The notes beneath the pieces are model-generated. The model had not been told where the DNA came from. It did no database searches and worked only from the letters and a program-made list of their open reading frames with translations. From Bradyrhizobium sp. Ai1a-2 (lineage in GTDB: Bacteria > Pseudomonadota > Alphaproteobacteria > Rhizobiales > Xanthobacteraceae), in contig NZ_AUEZ01000016.1 in the NCBI RefSeq assembly GCF_000426245.1, positions 62,001-126,000 of the forward strand: a stretch of 64,000 bases of DNA. The letters run 5' to 3'. Below, piece by piece: positions 16,037-24,009 of the stretch. Made by a program: the position numbers and the translations under genes. Position 1 is the first letter of the stretch; every line of letters starts with the position of its first letter.

Positions 16037-17773
16037 ATGATCTCTACCGACGTCCAGACCGACACGATTAGCGCGGCACTTGCCTCCATCGAGGACGTGT
16101 CATCCCGCATCGAGGCCAGTTTTGCGAAAACCGGCAATCAGCTCGGTCGCGGTCACGCCCTGTTCAAGGAGCTGGAGGGCGCGCTCACCGGGCTCTCGCG
16201 CGAAATGTCGGGCGCCGAGATCGAAGGCGCTTCGACGGCGCTTCAGGATATCGCCGGCCGGTTGAACGCGCTTGCCGAAGCGCTGCCGGCAGAAAGCGCG
16301 CTTCTCGGCCGGATCGGCGAGGATGCCGAGGCGGCATCCTCGCAGATCGCGCCGCTCTTCAAGCACATCCAGATGATCTCCATCATCGCACGGAGCGCGC
16401 GCATCGAGGCGGCCTCGCTCGACGGCGACCGCGACAGCTTCCTTGATTTCACCAAGGAGGCGTTCGAGCTCGGGCAATCAGTCCAGCATTCGATCGAAGG
16501 CTGCGCGCGCGATCAAAAACTGTTGTCGCTGGCGGTCGAAACCGCACTCAATCGGCAGAAGGAATTCGAGAAGCTCTATCGCGAGCAGCTGCTCTCGGCG
16601 AGCGCCGGCCTGATCTCGGCCTACGCAGGGATGCGCGAGCAGCAGGACAAAAGCGTCCATCTTGTTGCGTTGGCGGGCAGCAGCACCAAGAAGATCGCCG
16701 ATGCCGTCGGCAGCGCGATCGTCTCGCTGCAGTCGGGTGACAGCACGCGGCAACGTCTGGAGCATGTCTGCGGCGGCTTGCGCCGTGCCGCCGGGACGCC
16801 GGCGCGTATCGTGCCGGCGCTTGAGGCGGATGCCGGCGCGCAAAGAGCCCAAATCGTCTGCCAGCTCCAGGCCGCGCAGCTCAAGGACGCAGAGCGCGAA
16901 TTCGGCGATGATATCGGCGCGATCGTCCGTTCGCTGAATGCCGTTCTTGCCGATGCGACCGGCGTCGTCGCGCAAGGTCGTTCGGTCTATGGCGGCCACG
17001 ACGGCGAGGCCCCGTCGTTCCTTGCCGTCATCAAGCAAACGCTGGCGCAGGCCTCGGAACTGATCGCGACTTGCGAGAGTTCCGGCAAATCGGTCGATGC
17101 CGCGCTCTCCGTCGTCGAGGATACGCTCGGCAAGTTTCGTCTGGCGATCGCGGGCCTTGGCGAGGCCGTGGTCGACATCATCCTGATCGGCATGAATGCC
17201 AGCCTCAAGGCCGGCCATCTGGGCGTCAAGGGCAATGCGTTTGTCGTGATCGCCAACGAACTCAAGGTGACTGCGGATCAGGTCTCCGCCGGCGCCTCCA
17301 GGTTGAAACCGATCCTCGACCGGATCGAGCGCGCTGCCGGCGATCTGAAGGAGCTGCGCGATCGTGGAAATCCCGCGCAATTGACCAGGCTCGAACCTTC
17401 GATCATGCAAACGCTGCAGGAGATCGAGGCCGGCAACGAACGGCTCGGTCGGCTGATGGACCGGCTTGTCCGCGAGGGCGCCGAATTCGAGGCGTTGATG
17501 GGTGGTGCCCGCGATCTGATGACCGCACTCGGCGAAGCGTCGGCGTCTCTTCCGGCCGCTGCCGCGCGCCTCGAGGCTTCGAGCGTGATCGCTGGAAAGC
17601 TGTCGCTGACGTCAAGCGATGAGGTGGTGCTGGACGATCTGGTCGCGCAGTACACGATGGAACGGGAGCGGCAGGTCCATCGGGATTTCCTGCAACGCCT
17701 TGGCTTGAAGTCAAAATCCGCGCCGCGCCGGACGGAACCGGAAGTACATGACGACGGCGTGTTGTTGTTCTAG
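16037..17773 (+). CDS. soluble receptor-like coiled-coil protein, last gene of the che operon
   Basis: Protein of 578 residues with no signal peptide or membrane segment and high predicted helix content. Around residues 380-425 it has a degenerate chemoreceptor tip: MNASLKAGHLGVKGNAFVV aligns with the [21 protein letters not shown] of the two receptors, with the Glu and Arg contacts largely lost. A second, weaker segment near 108-140 (IQMISIIARSARIEAAS) looks like another tip-related helix. It ends in an acidic then hydrophobic tail (HDDGVLLF). Its place after cheB suggests a cytoplasmic partner of the array or a diverged soluble receptor; function is not established. Confidence 0.8.
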   Translation: MISTDVQTDTISAALASIEDVSSRIEASFAKTGNQLGRGHALFKELEGALTGLSREMSGAEIEGASTALQDIAGRLNALAEALPAESALLGRIGEDAEAASSQIAPLFKHIQMISIIARSARIEAASLDGDRDSFLDFTKEAFELGQSVQHSIEGCARDQKLLSLAVETALNRQKEFEKLYREQLLSASAGLISAYAGMREQQDKSVHLVALAGSSTKKIADAVGSAIVSLQSGDSTRQRLEHVCGGLRRAAGTPARIVPALEADAGAQRAQIVCQLQAAQLKDAEREFGDDIGAIVRSLNAVLADATGVVAQGRSVYGGHDGEAPSFLAVIKQTLAQASELIATCESSGKSVDAALSVVEDTLGKFRLAIAGLGEAVVDIILIGMNASLKAGHLGVKGNAFVVIANELKVTADQVSAGASRLKPILDRIERAAGDLKELRDRGNPAQLTRLEPSIMQTLQEIEAGNERLGRLMDRLVREGAEFEALMGGARDLMTALGEASASLPAAAARLEASSVIAGKLSLTSSDEVVLDDLVAQYTMERERQVHRDFLQRLGLKSKSAPRRTEPEVHDDGVLLF

Positions 17774-17840
17774 AGCGTTTTCGAGCGAAGCATGTCCTCG
17801 GACTTGATCCGAAGGTGGACACCGGTTCGCATGGCGATCA
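17772..17840. repeat. AGAGCGTTTTCGAGCGAAG intergenic repeat
   Basis: Shares AGAGCGTTTTCGAGCGAAG and GGACACCGGTTCGC blocks with the element at 31065-31170 (inverse orientation), but carries about 24 extra bases (CATGTCCTCGGACTTGATCC region) between them. It begins within the stop codon of the preceding gene, an arrangement repeated at the other copy. Confidence 0.6.
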
Positions 17841-17844
17841 AGTT

Positions 17845-17873
17845 TACGCAGATTGCCTAGACTGATCTGCGTA
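17845..17873 (+). terminator. hairpin after the che operon
   Basis: TACGCAGAT pairs perfectly with ATCTGCGTA across an 11-base loop. There is no T run, so this may be a 3'-end-stabilising or Rho-linked structure rather than a classic terminator. Confidence 0.35.
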
Positions 17874-17879
17874 GAAACG

Positions 17880-18282
17880 CGTCGATTCTGATGACGGCAT
17901 CGAATACCGCCGCCGTAAAATGCGTGACAGCCGGTGGTAAAAGTGATGACCGTCGAGCGTGCTCATCGCGCTCGAACAGGCCTCGCCGGCAGCGTGGCGG
18001 GAATAGATTCTTGTCACAGAAAGGCTATATCAGGTAGCTTCCGGCCCAAGCCTTAGCTGCGCGCCTCGCTGGCGAGCCGATTTGCGGGCCGGATGATTTC
18101 ACGGAAGGCAGGTACGAACGAGATGACCGGATGCTAGCGCGGGGGGCGCGATTGGGGGCCCATGTCGGTGCCTCACCGGTTACCACTGAGACGGCGGTTC
18201 GACCTGTTCTGCCGGTGCTTGCGCTATTTGTCGTCGCCCGCCTCTATCCGGTGTGCGCGGTCCCCACAGTAAGCACGTCGCG
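17880..18282. other. non-coding gap, nothing assigned
   Basis: About 400 bases between the che operon repeat/hairpin and the TonB-like gene. I see no frame with a convincing start and ribosome binding site, and no recognisable promoter consensus. Confidence 0.5.
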
Positions 18283-18959
18283 ATGAAATTTTTCGCAGCC
18301 CATGAGGATCCCGATGCCTCGCTGTTGGGGCAAGGCTTGCGGCTGATGCTGTTTCCGGCGATCGTCGGGCTGCTTTTCGCCGGCGGCGTGTATTGGCTTC
18401 ACCTTCAACTGTACAGGTCCGCCGGACAGGCCGAGCCGAAGGCGTTCGTCGAGGTCCGGCTGTTGCCGCGTCCGGATCCGCTGCCGATTCCTGTGAACCA
18501 GGCGTCGCAGTCAACGGCCGTGAACGCGGCAAATCCGGGCAAGGTCCGACTGAGACGCCGGCCGACACGTCGCGCAATGCGCTGGCGTCACTGCCGGCGG
18601 AAGAGACGTCGTCTTCCGAAGCGGCCGTTTCGAGCAGGATCCCGCAGCGTTCCGCGGACGCCGTGCCAAGCCCCGCGAAGCTGCAGTTCAGGGACACCCT
18701 GATGCGTCATATCGACAAATTCCAGCGCTATCCGCGGGCCGCCAAGCGGCAGCATCTGCAGGGGACAGTGCTTGCGGTGTTCTCGGTCGGCCGCGACGGC
18801 AAGCTGCTCGGCGCCTGGGTCAAGACCAGCTCCGGTCAAGCCGTGCTCGATCAGGCCGCAATCGATACCATTTGGCGCGCCCAGCCGCTGCCGCAGATAC
18901 CACCGGCTCTTCCCGATTCCATGACAGTGGAAGTCCCGCTCGGCTTCGATCCGTCGTGA
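18283..18959 (+). pseudogene. TonB-like energy transducer, split by a frameshift
   Basis: The first frame (ATG at 18283, MKFFAAHEDPD) encodes a membrane anchor (LRLMLFPAIVGLLFAGGVYW) and a short Pro-rich stretch. At about 18530-18545 the continuation shifts to another frame, starting at a residue run GQGPTETPADTS and carrying a TonB C-terminal domain (FQRYPRAAKRQHLQGTV, then FSVGRDGKLLGAWV, ending VEVPLGFDPS). The halves together give about 225 residues, the size of a short TonB. Without the shift the first frame runs into basic non-TonB sequence to 18702. This could be a real inactivating indel or a sequencing error; no classic slippery heptamer is visible. No ExbB/ExbD genes are adjacent. 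Confidence 0.7.
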
Positions 18960-19073
18960 GACGCCCGGCTGACGAATTGGGCCAGCGGCTCAAGCAGGGA
19001 TTCGCCGAGTTCTGTCGGCCCCGTACTCCACGCTCGGCGGCTTGGTCGGGAGCGCTCGCACGAAAGAGGGCCC

Positions 19074-19167
19074 GTAGCCCGGGTGGAGCGCCAGCGTAAC
19101 CCGGGGCCGCTCGCACCCGTTGATGCAGATGTCCCCGGGGGTACGCGTTCCGCTCCACCCGCGCTAC
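19074..19167. repeat. GTAGCCCGGGT palindromic repeat
   Basis: Long imperfect palindrome beginning GTAGCCCGGGTGGAGCG and ending CGCTCCACCCGCGCTAC. It contains GTTGATGCAGATGTCC, the reverse complement of the GGACATCTGCATCAAC core in the copy at 30146-30235, so the two copies are inverted relative to each other. It fills most of the gap 18960-19243, which has no gene. Confidence 0.7.
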
Positions 19168-19243
19168 GAAGCTGCCCTCGGGATTTATTGCGCTGTGTCA
19201 AACGATTGCCCGCCGGCCTGGCTAGGGTCGCCTCCGGACTTCC

Positions 19244-19248
19244 GGAGG
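19244..19248 (+). promoter_or_regulatory. ribosome binding site that sets the TTG start of mlaE
   Basis: GGAGG lies seven bases before TTG at 19256. No ATG or GTG in frame near this point has comparable spacing, so the TTG start is favoured. Confidence 0.7.
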
Positions 19249-19255
19249 TATCATC

Positions 19256-20377
19256 TTGAACAGTGCCCCTGACCTGACCATGGATGACGGCGCGGTCGGC
19301 TCGCTGCATCCGCGTGGCGCGTGGACGGTTGCCAATGTCGAGATTTTGGAGCGGCTGTGTGCGGGCATCCAGCCGCGCGTCGCGCAAGGCATCCGCAAGA
19401 TCGACCTGAGCGGGATCACCGCGCTCGACACTGTGGGCGCGTGGCTGATCGAGAAAATGGCGCGCAGCGGGCCTGCGCAGACGACTGAGGCCGAGATAAC
19501 CGGCCTTTCCGCCAGCTATTCCGGATTGATCGGCGAAGTGCGGAAGCTAAACCGCACGGCGCCGACCCCTGCGCGGCACACCAACGCGCTCGCCGACCTG
19601 CTCGAGCGGGTCGGGCGCGGCGTCACCGCCGAGAGCATGGTCTTTCTCGACATGCTCGGCAGTGTCGGCATCGCGCTGTTCCGGACGCTGCGCCATCCGC
19701 GATCGTTCCGCTTCACCTCCACCGTCTATCAACTCGGCCAGGTCGGCTGGCGCGCGATCCCGATCATGGCGCTGATCACGTTCCTGATCGGCGCCATCAT
19801 TGCCCAGCAGGGCATTTTCCATTTTCGCAAGTTCGGCGCCGATTCCTATGTCGTCGACATGGTCGGCATCCTGGTGCTGCGCGAACTCGGCGTCCTGATC
19901 GTCGCGATCATGGTGGCCGGACGTTCCGGCAGCGCCTACACCGCCGAGATCGGCTCGATGAAGATGCGCGAGGAGATCGACGCGCTCACGACCATGGGCC
20001 TCGATCCCGTCGAGGTCCTGATCCTGCCGCGCGTGCTGGCGCTGGTGATCGCGCTGCCGATCCTCACCTTCCTGGGGTCGATGGCAGCGCTGTATGGAGG
20101 CGGGCTCGTCACCTGGCTCTACGGCGGCATGGGCCCGGCGATCTTCATCGCGCGGCTGCACGAGGCGGTCTCGATCAACAGCTTCGAGGTCGGCATGATC
20201 AAGGCGCCGTTCATGGCGCTGGTCATCGGCCTGATCGCGGCGAGCGAAGGCCTCCGCGTCAAGGGCAGCGCGGAATCGCTCGGGCAACAGACGACGTCCT
20301 CCGTCGTCAAGTCGATCTTCCTGGTCATCGTGCTCGACGGCCTGTTCGCCGTGTTCTTCGCCTCGATCGGAATGTAG
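19256..20377 (+). CDS. mlaE: MlaE-type ABC permease with N-terminal STAS domain
   Basis: Inner-membrane permease of a phospholipid/intermembrane lipid transport system. The protein has 373 residues. Residues 1-100 form a STAS domain (RKIDLSGITALDTVGAWLI), a fused equivalent of MlaB, and about 140-373 form the MlaE domain, with GWRAIPIMALITFLIGAII and the conserved VLRELGVLIVAIMVAGRSGSA and PRVLALVIALPILTF segments. Start TTG is supported by the GGAGG at 19244. It is followed by the ATPase after two bases and by the MCE subunit, the order mlaE-mlaF-mlaD. Direction of transport is not decided by sequence. Confidence 0.93.
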   Translation: MNSAPDLTMDDGAVGSLHPRGAWTVANVEILERLCAGIQPRVAQGIRKIDLSGITALDTVGAWLIEKMARSGPAQTTEAEITGLSASYSGLIGEVRKLNRTAPTPARHTNALADLLERVGRGVTAESMVFLDMLGSVGIALFRTLRHPRSFRFTSTVYQLGQVGWRAIPIMALITFLIGAIIAQQGIFHFRKFGADSYVVDMVGILVLRELGVLIVAIMVAGRSGSAYTAEIGSMKMREEIDALTTMGLDPVEVLILPRVLALVIALPILTFLGSMAALYGGGLVTWLYGGMGPAIFIARLHEAVSINSFEVGMIKAPFMALVIGLIAASEGLRVKGSAESLGQQTTSSVVKSIFLVIVLDGLFAVFFASIGM

Positions 20378-20379
20378 CC

Positions 20380-21111
20380 GTGACCGAAGAACGTATCGCC
20401 ATCCATGTGCAGGATCTCGTCGTCGGCTTCGGCCGCAAGATCGTGCTCGACCATCTCAGTCTCGATGTCCGTCAGGGCGAGATCCTCGGCCTGGTCGGCG
20501 CCTCCGGCGGCGGCAAATCCGTGCTGATGCGCACGATCATCGGATTGCTGCCGAAGCGCGGCGGCATCATCGAGCTTGCCGAAAACGACGCCAGGAGCGG
20601 CGTGCTGTTCCAGCAGGGCGCGCTGTTCTCGGCGCTGAACGCGCGGCAGAACGTGCAATTCCCGCTGCGCGAGGCCGCGCATCTGTCGCCGTCTTTGCTG
20701 GACGAGATCGCCAATGCGAAGCTCGAGATGGTCGGCCTCACCGTCGACGATGGCGACAAGTTTCCCTCCGAACTTTCAGGCGGCATGGTCAAGCGCGTGG
20801 CGCTGGCCCGCGCGCTCGCGCTCGATCCCGCGCTGCTGTTCCTGGATGAGCCGACCTCGGGGCTTGACCCGATCGCCGCGGGCGAATTCGATTCCCTCAT
20901 CAAGACGCTGCAGCAGACGCTTGGCTTCACCGTCTTCATGGTCACCCACGACCTCAACACGCTCTACGCGGTGTGCGACCGCGTCGCGGCGCTGGCCGAC
21001 GGCAAGATCGCCGCGCTCGGTCCGCTGAAATCCGTGCTGGAATCCGATCATCCCTGGGTGCGGGCCTATTTCCACGGCGCGCGAGCGCAAATGCTTCATC
21101 TCAACGCTTAA
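20380..21111 (+). CDS. mlaF: MlaF-type ABC ATPase
   Basis: ATPase of the lipid transporter, 243 residues, GTG start immediately after the mlaE stop. Walker A is GASGGGKSVL, the Q loop is LFQQGALF, the signature is LSGGMVKR (the LSGGM variant typical of MlaF), Walker B is LLFLDEPTSGLDP and the switch histidine is THDLNTLYAV. The C-terminal ESDHPWVRAYFHGARAQ matches the MlaF family extension. It would form the E2F2 core with the permease. Confidence 0.95.
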   Translation: MTEERIAIHVQDLVVGFGRKIVLDHLSLDVRQGEILGLVGASGGGKSVLMRTIIGLLPKRGGIIELAENDARSGVLFQQGALFSALNARQNVQFPLREAAHLSPSLLDEIANAKLEMVGLTVDDGDKFPSELSGGMVKRVALARALALDPALLFLDEPTSGLDPIAAGEFDSLIKTLQQTLGFTVFMVTHDLNTLYAVCDRVAALADGKIAALGPLKSVLESDHPWVRAYFHGARAQMLHLNA

Positions 21112-21124
21112 CGGAACGACATCA

Positions 21125-22243
21125 ATGGAAACGCGCGCTCCCTTTATCGTTGTCGGCGCCTTCGTCCTGGCGGCGATCGTCGCCGTGTTCGGCTTCGTCT
21201 ACTGGCTCAACAACACCGGCGGCATCGGCAAGCGCGAGACCTACCAGGTCGTCTTCAACGGTCCCGTTCCCGGCCTGCTGGTGGGCGCTGCGGTGCTGTT
21301 CAACGGCATCCGCGTCGGCGAGGTCACCGCGCTCGAATTCGTGCCGGACCGGCCGCGCGACATTCATGCCACCATCGCCGTGCTCGAGCACACGCCGGTT
21401 CGCGCCGATACCAGGGTCGGCCTCGATTTCCAGGGCCTGACCGGCGTGCCCGTGGTGGCGCTGGAAGGCGGTGAGCGGATCGACGCGCCACGCGTGCAGG
21501 GCCCGCTGATCGCCGAAAAAGGCGCAGGGCAGAGCATGACGCAGGCCGCACGCGACGCGCTGCGCAAGGTCGATACCGTGCTCAGCGACAATTCCGCAAC
21601 GCTGCATGATGCGATCGGCAACATCGGCACCTTTGCCGAAGGGCTCGCGCGCAACACCCCACGCCTGGACAATATCATCGCCGGGCTCGATCGGACGATG
21701 GGCGGCGGTGGTGCCACCACGCGCAAGGCAGTCTACGACCTCAGCCCTGCCAGCCGGTTCGATGCGCCGATCCATCCCCTCAAGGGAACGCTTTCCATTG
21801 CCGAACCGACGGCGATCACCGCCCTGCAGACCCAGCGCTTCCTGTTCGCGGGCGACGACGACAAGGATTTCGCCGACGCGCAATGGAGCGACGCGTTGCC
21901 GCAGTTGGTGCAGGCGAAACTGCTGCAGAGTTTTGAGAACTACGACATCGCCCATCCGCCGTTCCGGCCCGACGCCGCGCCGGAAGGCTCGTCCCGCCTG
22001 CTGCTCGACCTGCGCCGGTTCGAGATCGTGACAGCGCCGCAGCCGCGCGCCGCAATCGCGCTGTCCGCCAAGCTCCTCGATTCATCAGGACATCTGCGCG
22101 CCGCGCGCGTCTTCCAGCAGGAAGCGCCGATCGAGACGCTGGCGCCCGCGCCAGCGGCAAAGGCCTTCAACGCTGCGTTCGATGCGCTCGCGCGCGACCT
22201 GATCGTATGGACGGCGGCCCACGAAAACGAATCATCCAAGTAG
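21125..22243 (+). CDS. mlaD: MlaD (MCE) substrate-binding subunit fused to a PqiC-like auxiliary domain
   Basis: Protein of 372 residues with two parts. The N-terminal half has one anchor helix (FIVVGAFVLAAIVAVFGFVYW) and an MCE domain (YQVVFNGPVPGLLVGAAV, FNGIRVGEVTALEF). After a helical linker (about 145-195) residues 203-365 resemble the ABC-type transport auxiliary lipoprotein/PqiC family (YDLSPASRF, AQWSDALPQLVQAKLLQSFEN, AARVFQQEAPI). In that family the domain is usually a separate lipoprotein with its own signal; here it has none and is tethered to the MCE protein. It completes the mlaEFD operon. Confidence 0.88.
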   Translation: METRAPFIVVGAFVLAAIVAVFGFVYWLNNTGGIGKRETYQVVFNGPVPGLLVGAAVLFNGIRVGEVTALEFVPDRPRDIHATIAVLEHTPVRADTRVGLDFQGLTGVPVVALEGGERIDAPRVQGPLIAEKGAGQSMTQAARDALRKVDTVLSDNSATLHDAIGNIGTFAEGLARNTPRLDNIIAGLDRTMGGGGATTRKAVYDLSPASRFDAPIHPLKGTLSIAEPTAITALQTQRFLFAGDDDKDFADAQWSDALPQLVQAKLLQSFENYDIAHPPFRPDAAPEGSSRLLLDLRRFEIVTAPQPRAAIALSAKLLDSSGHLRAARVFQQEAPIETLAPAPAAKAFNAAFDALARDLIVWTAAHENESSK

Positions 22244-22253
22244 GATCCATTGG

Positions 22254-22949
22254 ATGCGGCCTTTGCTCAAAGAAAAGCTGCTTGACGTCCTCAAGGCCGT
22301 CGCACCGCTCATCGGCATCGTCTGCATCCTTCAGGCGACGGTCGTTCAGGCTCCGGTCGGGCTGTTCCTGCAGTTTCTCGCGGGCTCGATCCTCACCATC
22401 GTTGGCATGCTCCTGCTCTTTACCGGCATCGATCTCGGCATCCTGCCGATGGGACGATTCATCGGGGCCGAATTGCCGAAAAAGGGATCCATCGCACTGA
22501 TCGTCGCGGTCGGCTTCTGCCTTGGCTTTGCGACGACCGTCGCGGAGCCTGATGTGCTGGTTCTGTCGCAACAAGTCGACGCGGTATCCCGTGGCACGAT
22601 TTCCGGGCATGCGATCCTGTATGTCGTCGCGTTCGGGGTTGCGGCATTCGCCGCCTTCGCAATGGGACGGATCATTCTGGGCTGGTCGATGCGGTCGCTG
22701 CTTACGGTCGCCTATGCGCTGGTGATTGCGCTGGCCTTCGTTGCGCCCGCGCACTTCACGCCTCTCGCCTTTGATGCCGGAAGCGTCACGACCGGCGTGC
22801 TGTCGGCTCCGGTCGTGATTGCGGTTGCGATCGGCTTGAGCTCCGTTCTGGCCGGACGCTCGGCGGTATCGGATGGATTCGGGCTTCTGGGATTTGCTTC
22901 GATCGGCCCGATCGTGGCGGTTCTGTTGGCGGGGTTGCTGCTGTCATGA
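22254..22949 (+). CDS. DUF1538 integral membrane protein (A)
   Basis: Protein of 231 residues with about six hydrophobic helices, assigned to DUF1538 from the layout LLKEKLLDVLKAVAPLIGI and the TVAEPDVLVLSQQVD motif followed by a small-residue-rich second half (AFDAGSVTTGVLSAPV). The repeated EP(D/A)V...QV motif also occurs in protein B, so both are variants of one fold, probably an inverted-repeat transporter or channel. The gene begins ten bases after mlaD and overlaps the next gene by four bases. Substrate unknown. Confidence 0.85.
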   Translation: MRPLLKEKLLDVLKAVAPLIGIVCILQATVVQAPVGLFLQFLAGSILTIVGMLLLFTGIDLGILPMGRFIGAELPKKGSIALIVAVGFCLGFATTVAEPDVLVLSQQVDAVSRGTISGHAILYVVAFGVAAFAAFAMGRIILGWSMRSLLTVAYALVIALAFVAPAHFTPLAFDAGSVTTGVLSAPVVIAVAIGLSSVLAGRSAVSDGFGLLGFASIGPIVAVLLAGLLLS

Positions 22950-23677
22950 CCGAAACCTGGACGGCAGAGATAGCGGCAACCGCCTGGAGCGTGATCTTCG
23001 CGATCGCGCCGCTGGTGGTGCTGTTTCTGCTTTTCCAGTTCTTCTTGCTCAGGCTGCCGAAGCGCCAGGTGGCCGACATTCTGAGAGGAACGGCGATTGC
23101 CGCGGTCGGGCTTTTCCTTTTCCTGCTTGGGGTCGGGATCGGATTCCTGCCGTTCGGCCGGGCCATCGGCGAAGCCTTTGGCGCGCTGGAGCAAACCTGG
23201 TTCATCATCCTGGCCGGATCGCTGCTGGGCTTCCTCACCACATGGGGCGAGCCTGCCGTGCGCATCCTGGCAAACCAGGTCGAGGAAGCCTCGAACGGCT
23301 CCATTCACGGAACGTTGGTCCTGTATTCGGTCTGCATCGGCGTCGCCTTATGGGTCGGCCTCGGCATGCTCAGGATCGCGTACGGCATTCCGCTGCTTTA
23401 TCTGATTGTGCCAGGCTATCTTCTCGTGATCTTTTTGATGCGACTGAGTGACCGAGATTTCGTTGCGATCGCGGTGGATGCCGGAGGCGTCGCCACAGGC
23501 CCGCTCGCCAACACGTTTCTGTTGGCGCTCGCTTTGGGGACCTCTGCGGCGATGGGAGATCAGGATCCCATCATCCACGGCTTTGGTTTTGTGGCGCTGA
23601 TTGCCGTGGCTCCGATCATCTCGGTCATGATTCTGGGACTTCTCGTCCGCCTGAAAACGCGCGAACAGGAGAAATAA
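22946..23677 (+). CDS. DUF1538 integral membrane protein (B)
   Basis: Protein of 243 residues, a homologue of the gene before it: TWGEPAVRILANQVEEAS matches TVAEPDVLVLSQQVDAVS in A, and VDAGGVATGPLANTFLLALALG matches FDAGSVTTGVLSAPVVIAVAIG. It has a longer N-terminal helix pair and a basic C-terminus (LKTREQEK). ATGA overlap with A suggests a heterodimeric complex, and the PII-like gene follows three bases after its stop. Function unknown; the motif glutamate in both halves could be a transport residue (inference). Confidence 0.85.
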   Translation: MTETWTAEIAATAWSVIFAIAPLVVLFLLFQFFLLRLPKRQVADILRGTAIAAVGLFLFLLGVGIGFLPFGRAIGEAFGALEQTWFIILAGSLLGFLTTWGEPAVRILANQVEEASNGSIHGTLVLYSVCIGVALWVGLGMLRIAYGIPLLYLIVPGYLLVIFLMRLSDRDFVAIAVDAGGVATGPLANTFLLALALGTSAAMGDQDPIIHGFGFVALIAVAPIISVMILGLLVRLKTREQEK

Positions 23678-23679
23678 CG

Positions 23680-24006
23680 ATGCAGGGCCCATGCTTGATT
23701 GTGAGCATCGTCCGCAAAGGGTGGGGCGATACGGTGCTGGAGGCAACGATGAGAGCCGGCGCACACGGCGGCACGGTGTTGTTCGGGCGTGGAATCGGGC
23801 GCAACGAGCAGCAGCGTGTTTTCGGTATCCAGATCGAGCCGGAAAAGGAAATCGTCCTGACGGTCATTCCGGAGGAGCTGAAGGACACCGTCCTTCAGGA
23901 GATCGTCCTCGCCGCGGAATTGACCCGGCCGGGCCACGGGCTTGCCTTCGTCGTGCCGGTGGAGAAGGTGGCCGGCATTGTCCATCTCGTGCAGGAGCCG
24001 ACGTGA
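23680..24006 (+). CDS. PII-like signalling protein
   Basis: Protein of 108 residues with the PII beta-alpha-beta pattern: CLIVSIVRKGWGDTVLEATMRAGAHGGTV, EIVLTVIPEELKDTVLQEIV and GHGLAFVVPVEKVAGI (equivalent to the DGKIFVLPV segment of GlnB). The T-loop region (FGRGIGRNEQQRVFG) is shorter than in GlnB/GlnK and has no tyrosine to be uridylylated, so it is PII-like rather than a nitrogen-sensor GlnB. Its place three bases after two DUF1538 genes points to a trimeric regulator that gates that membrane complex in response to a nucleotide or anion. The USP gene on the other strand ends three bases away. Confidence 0.85.
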   Translation: MQGPCLIVSIVRKGWGDTVLEATMRAGAHGGTVLFGRGIGRNEQQRVFGIQIEPEKEIVLTVIPEELKDTVLQEIVLAAELTRPGHGLAFVVPVEKVAGIVHLVQEPT

Positions 24007-24009
24007 CTG

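Noticed and set aside
18061..18090. CTGGCGAGCCGATTTGCGG as a sigma-54 promoter
   Set aside because: The GG to GC distance is one base too long.
18530..18545. programmed frameshift in the TonB-like gene
   Set aside because: No classical slippery heptamer or clear downstream stimulator; indel or error is more likely.
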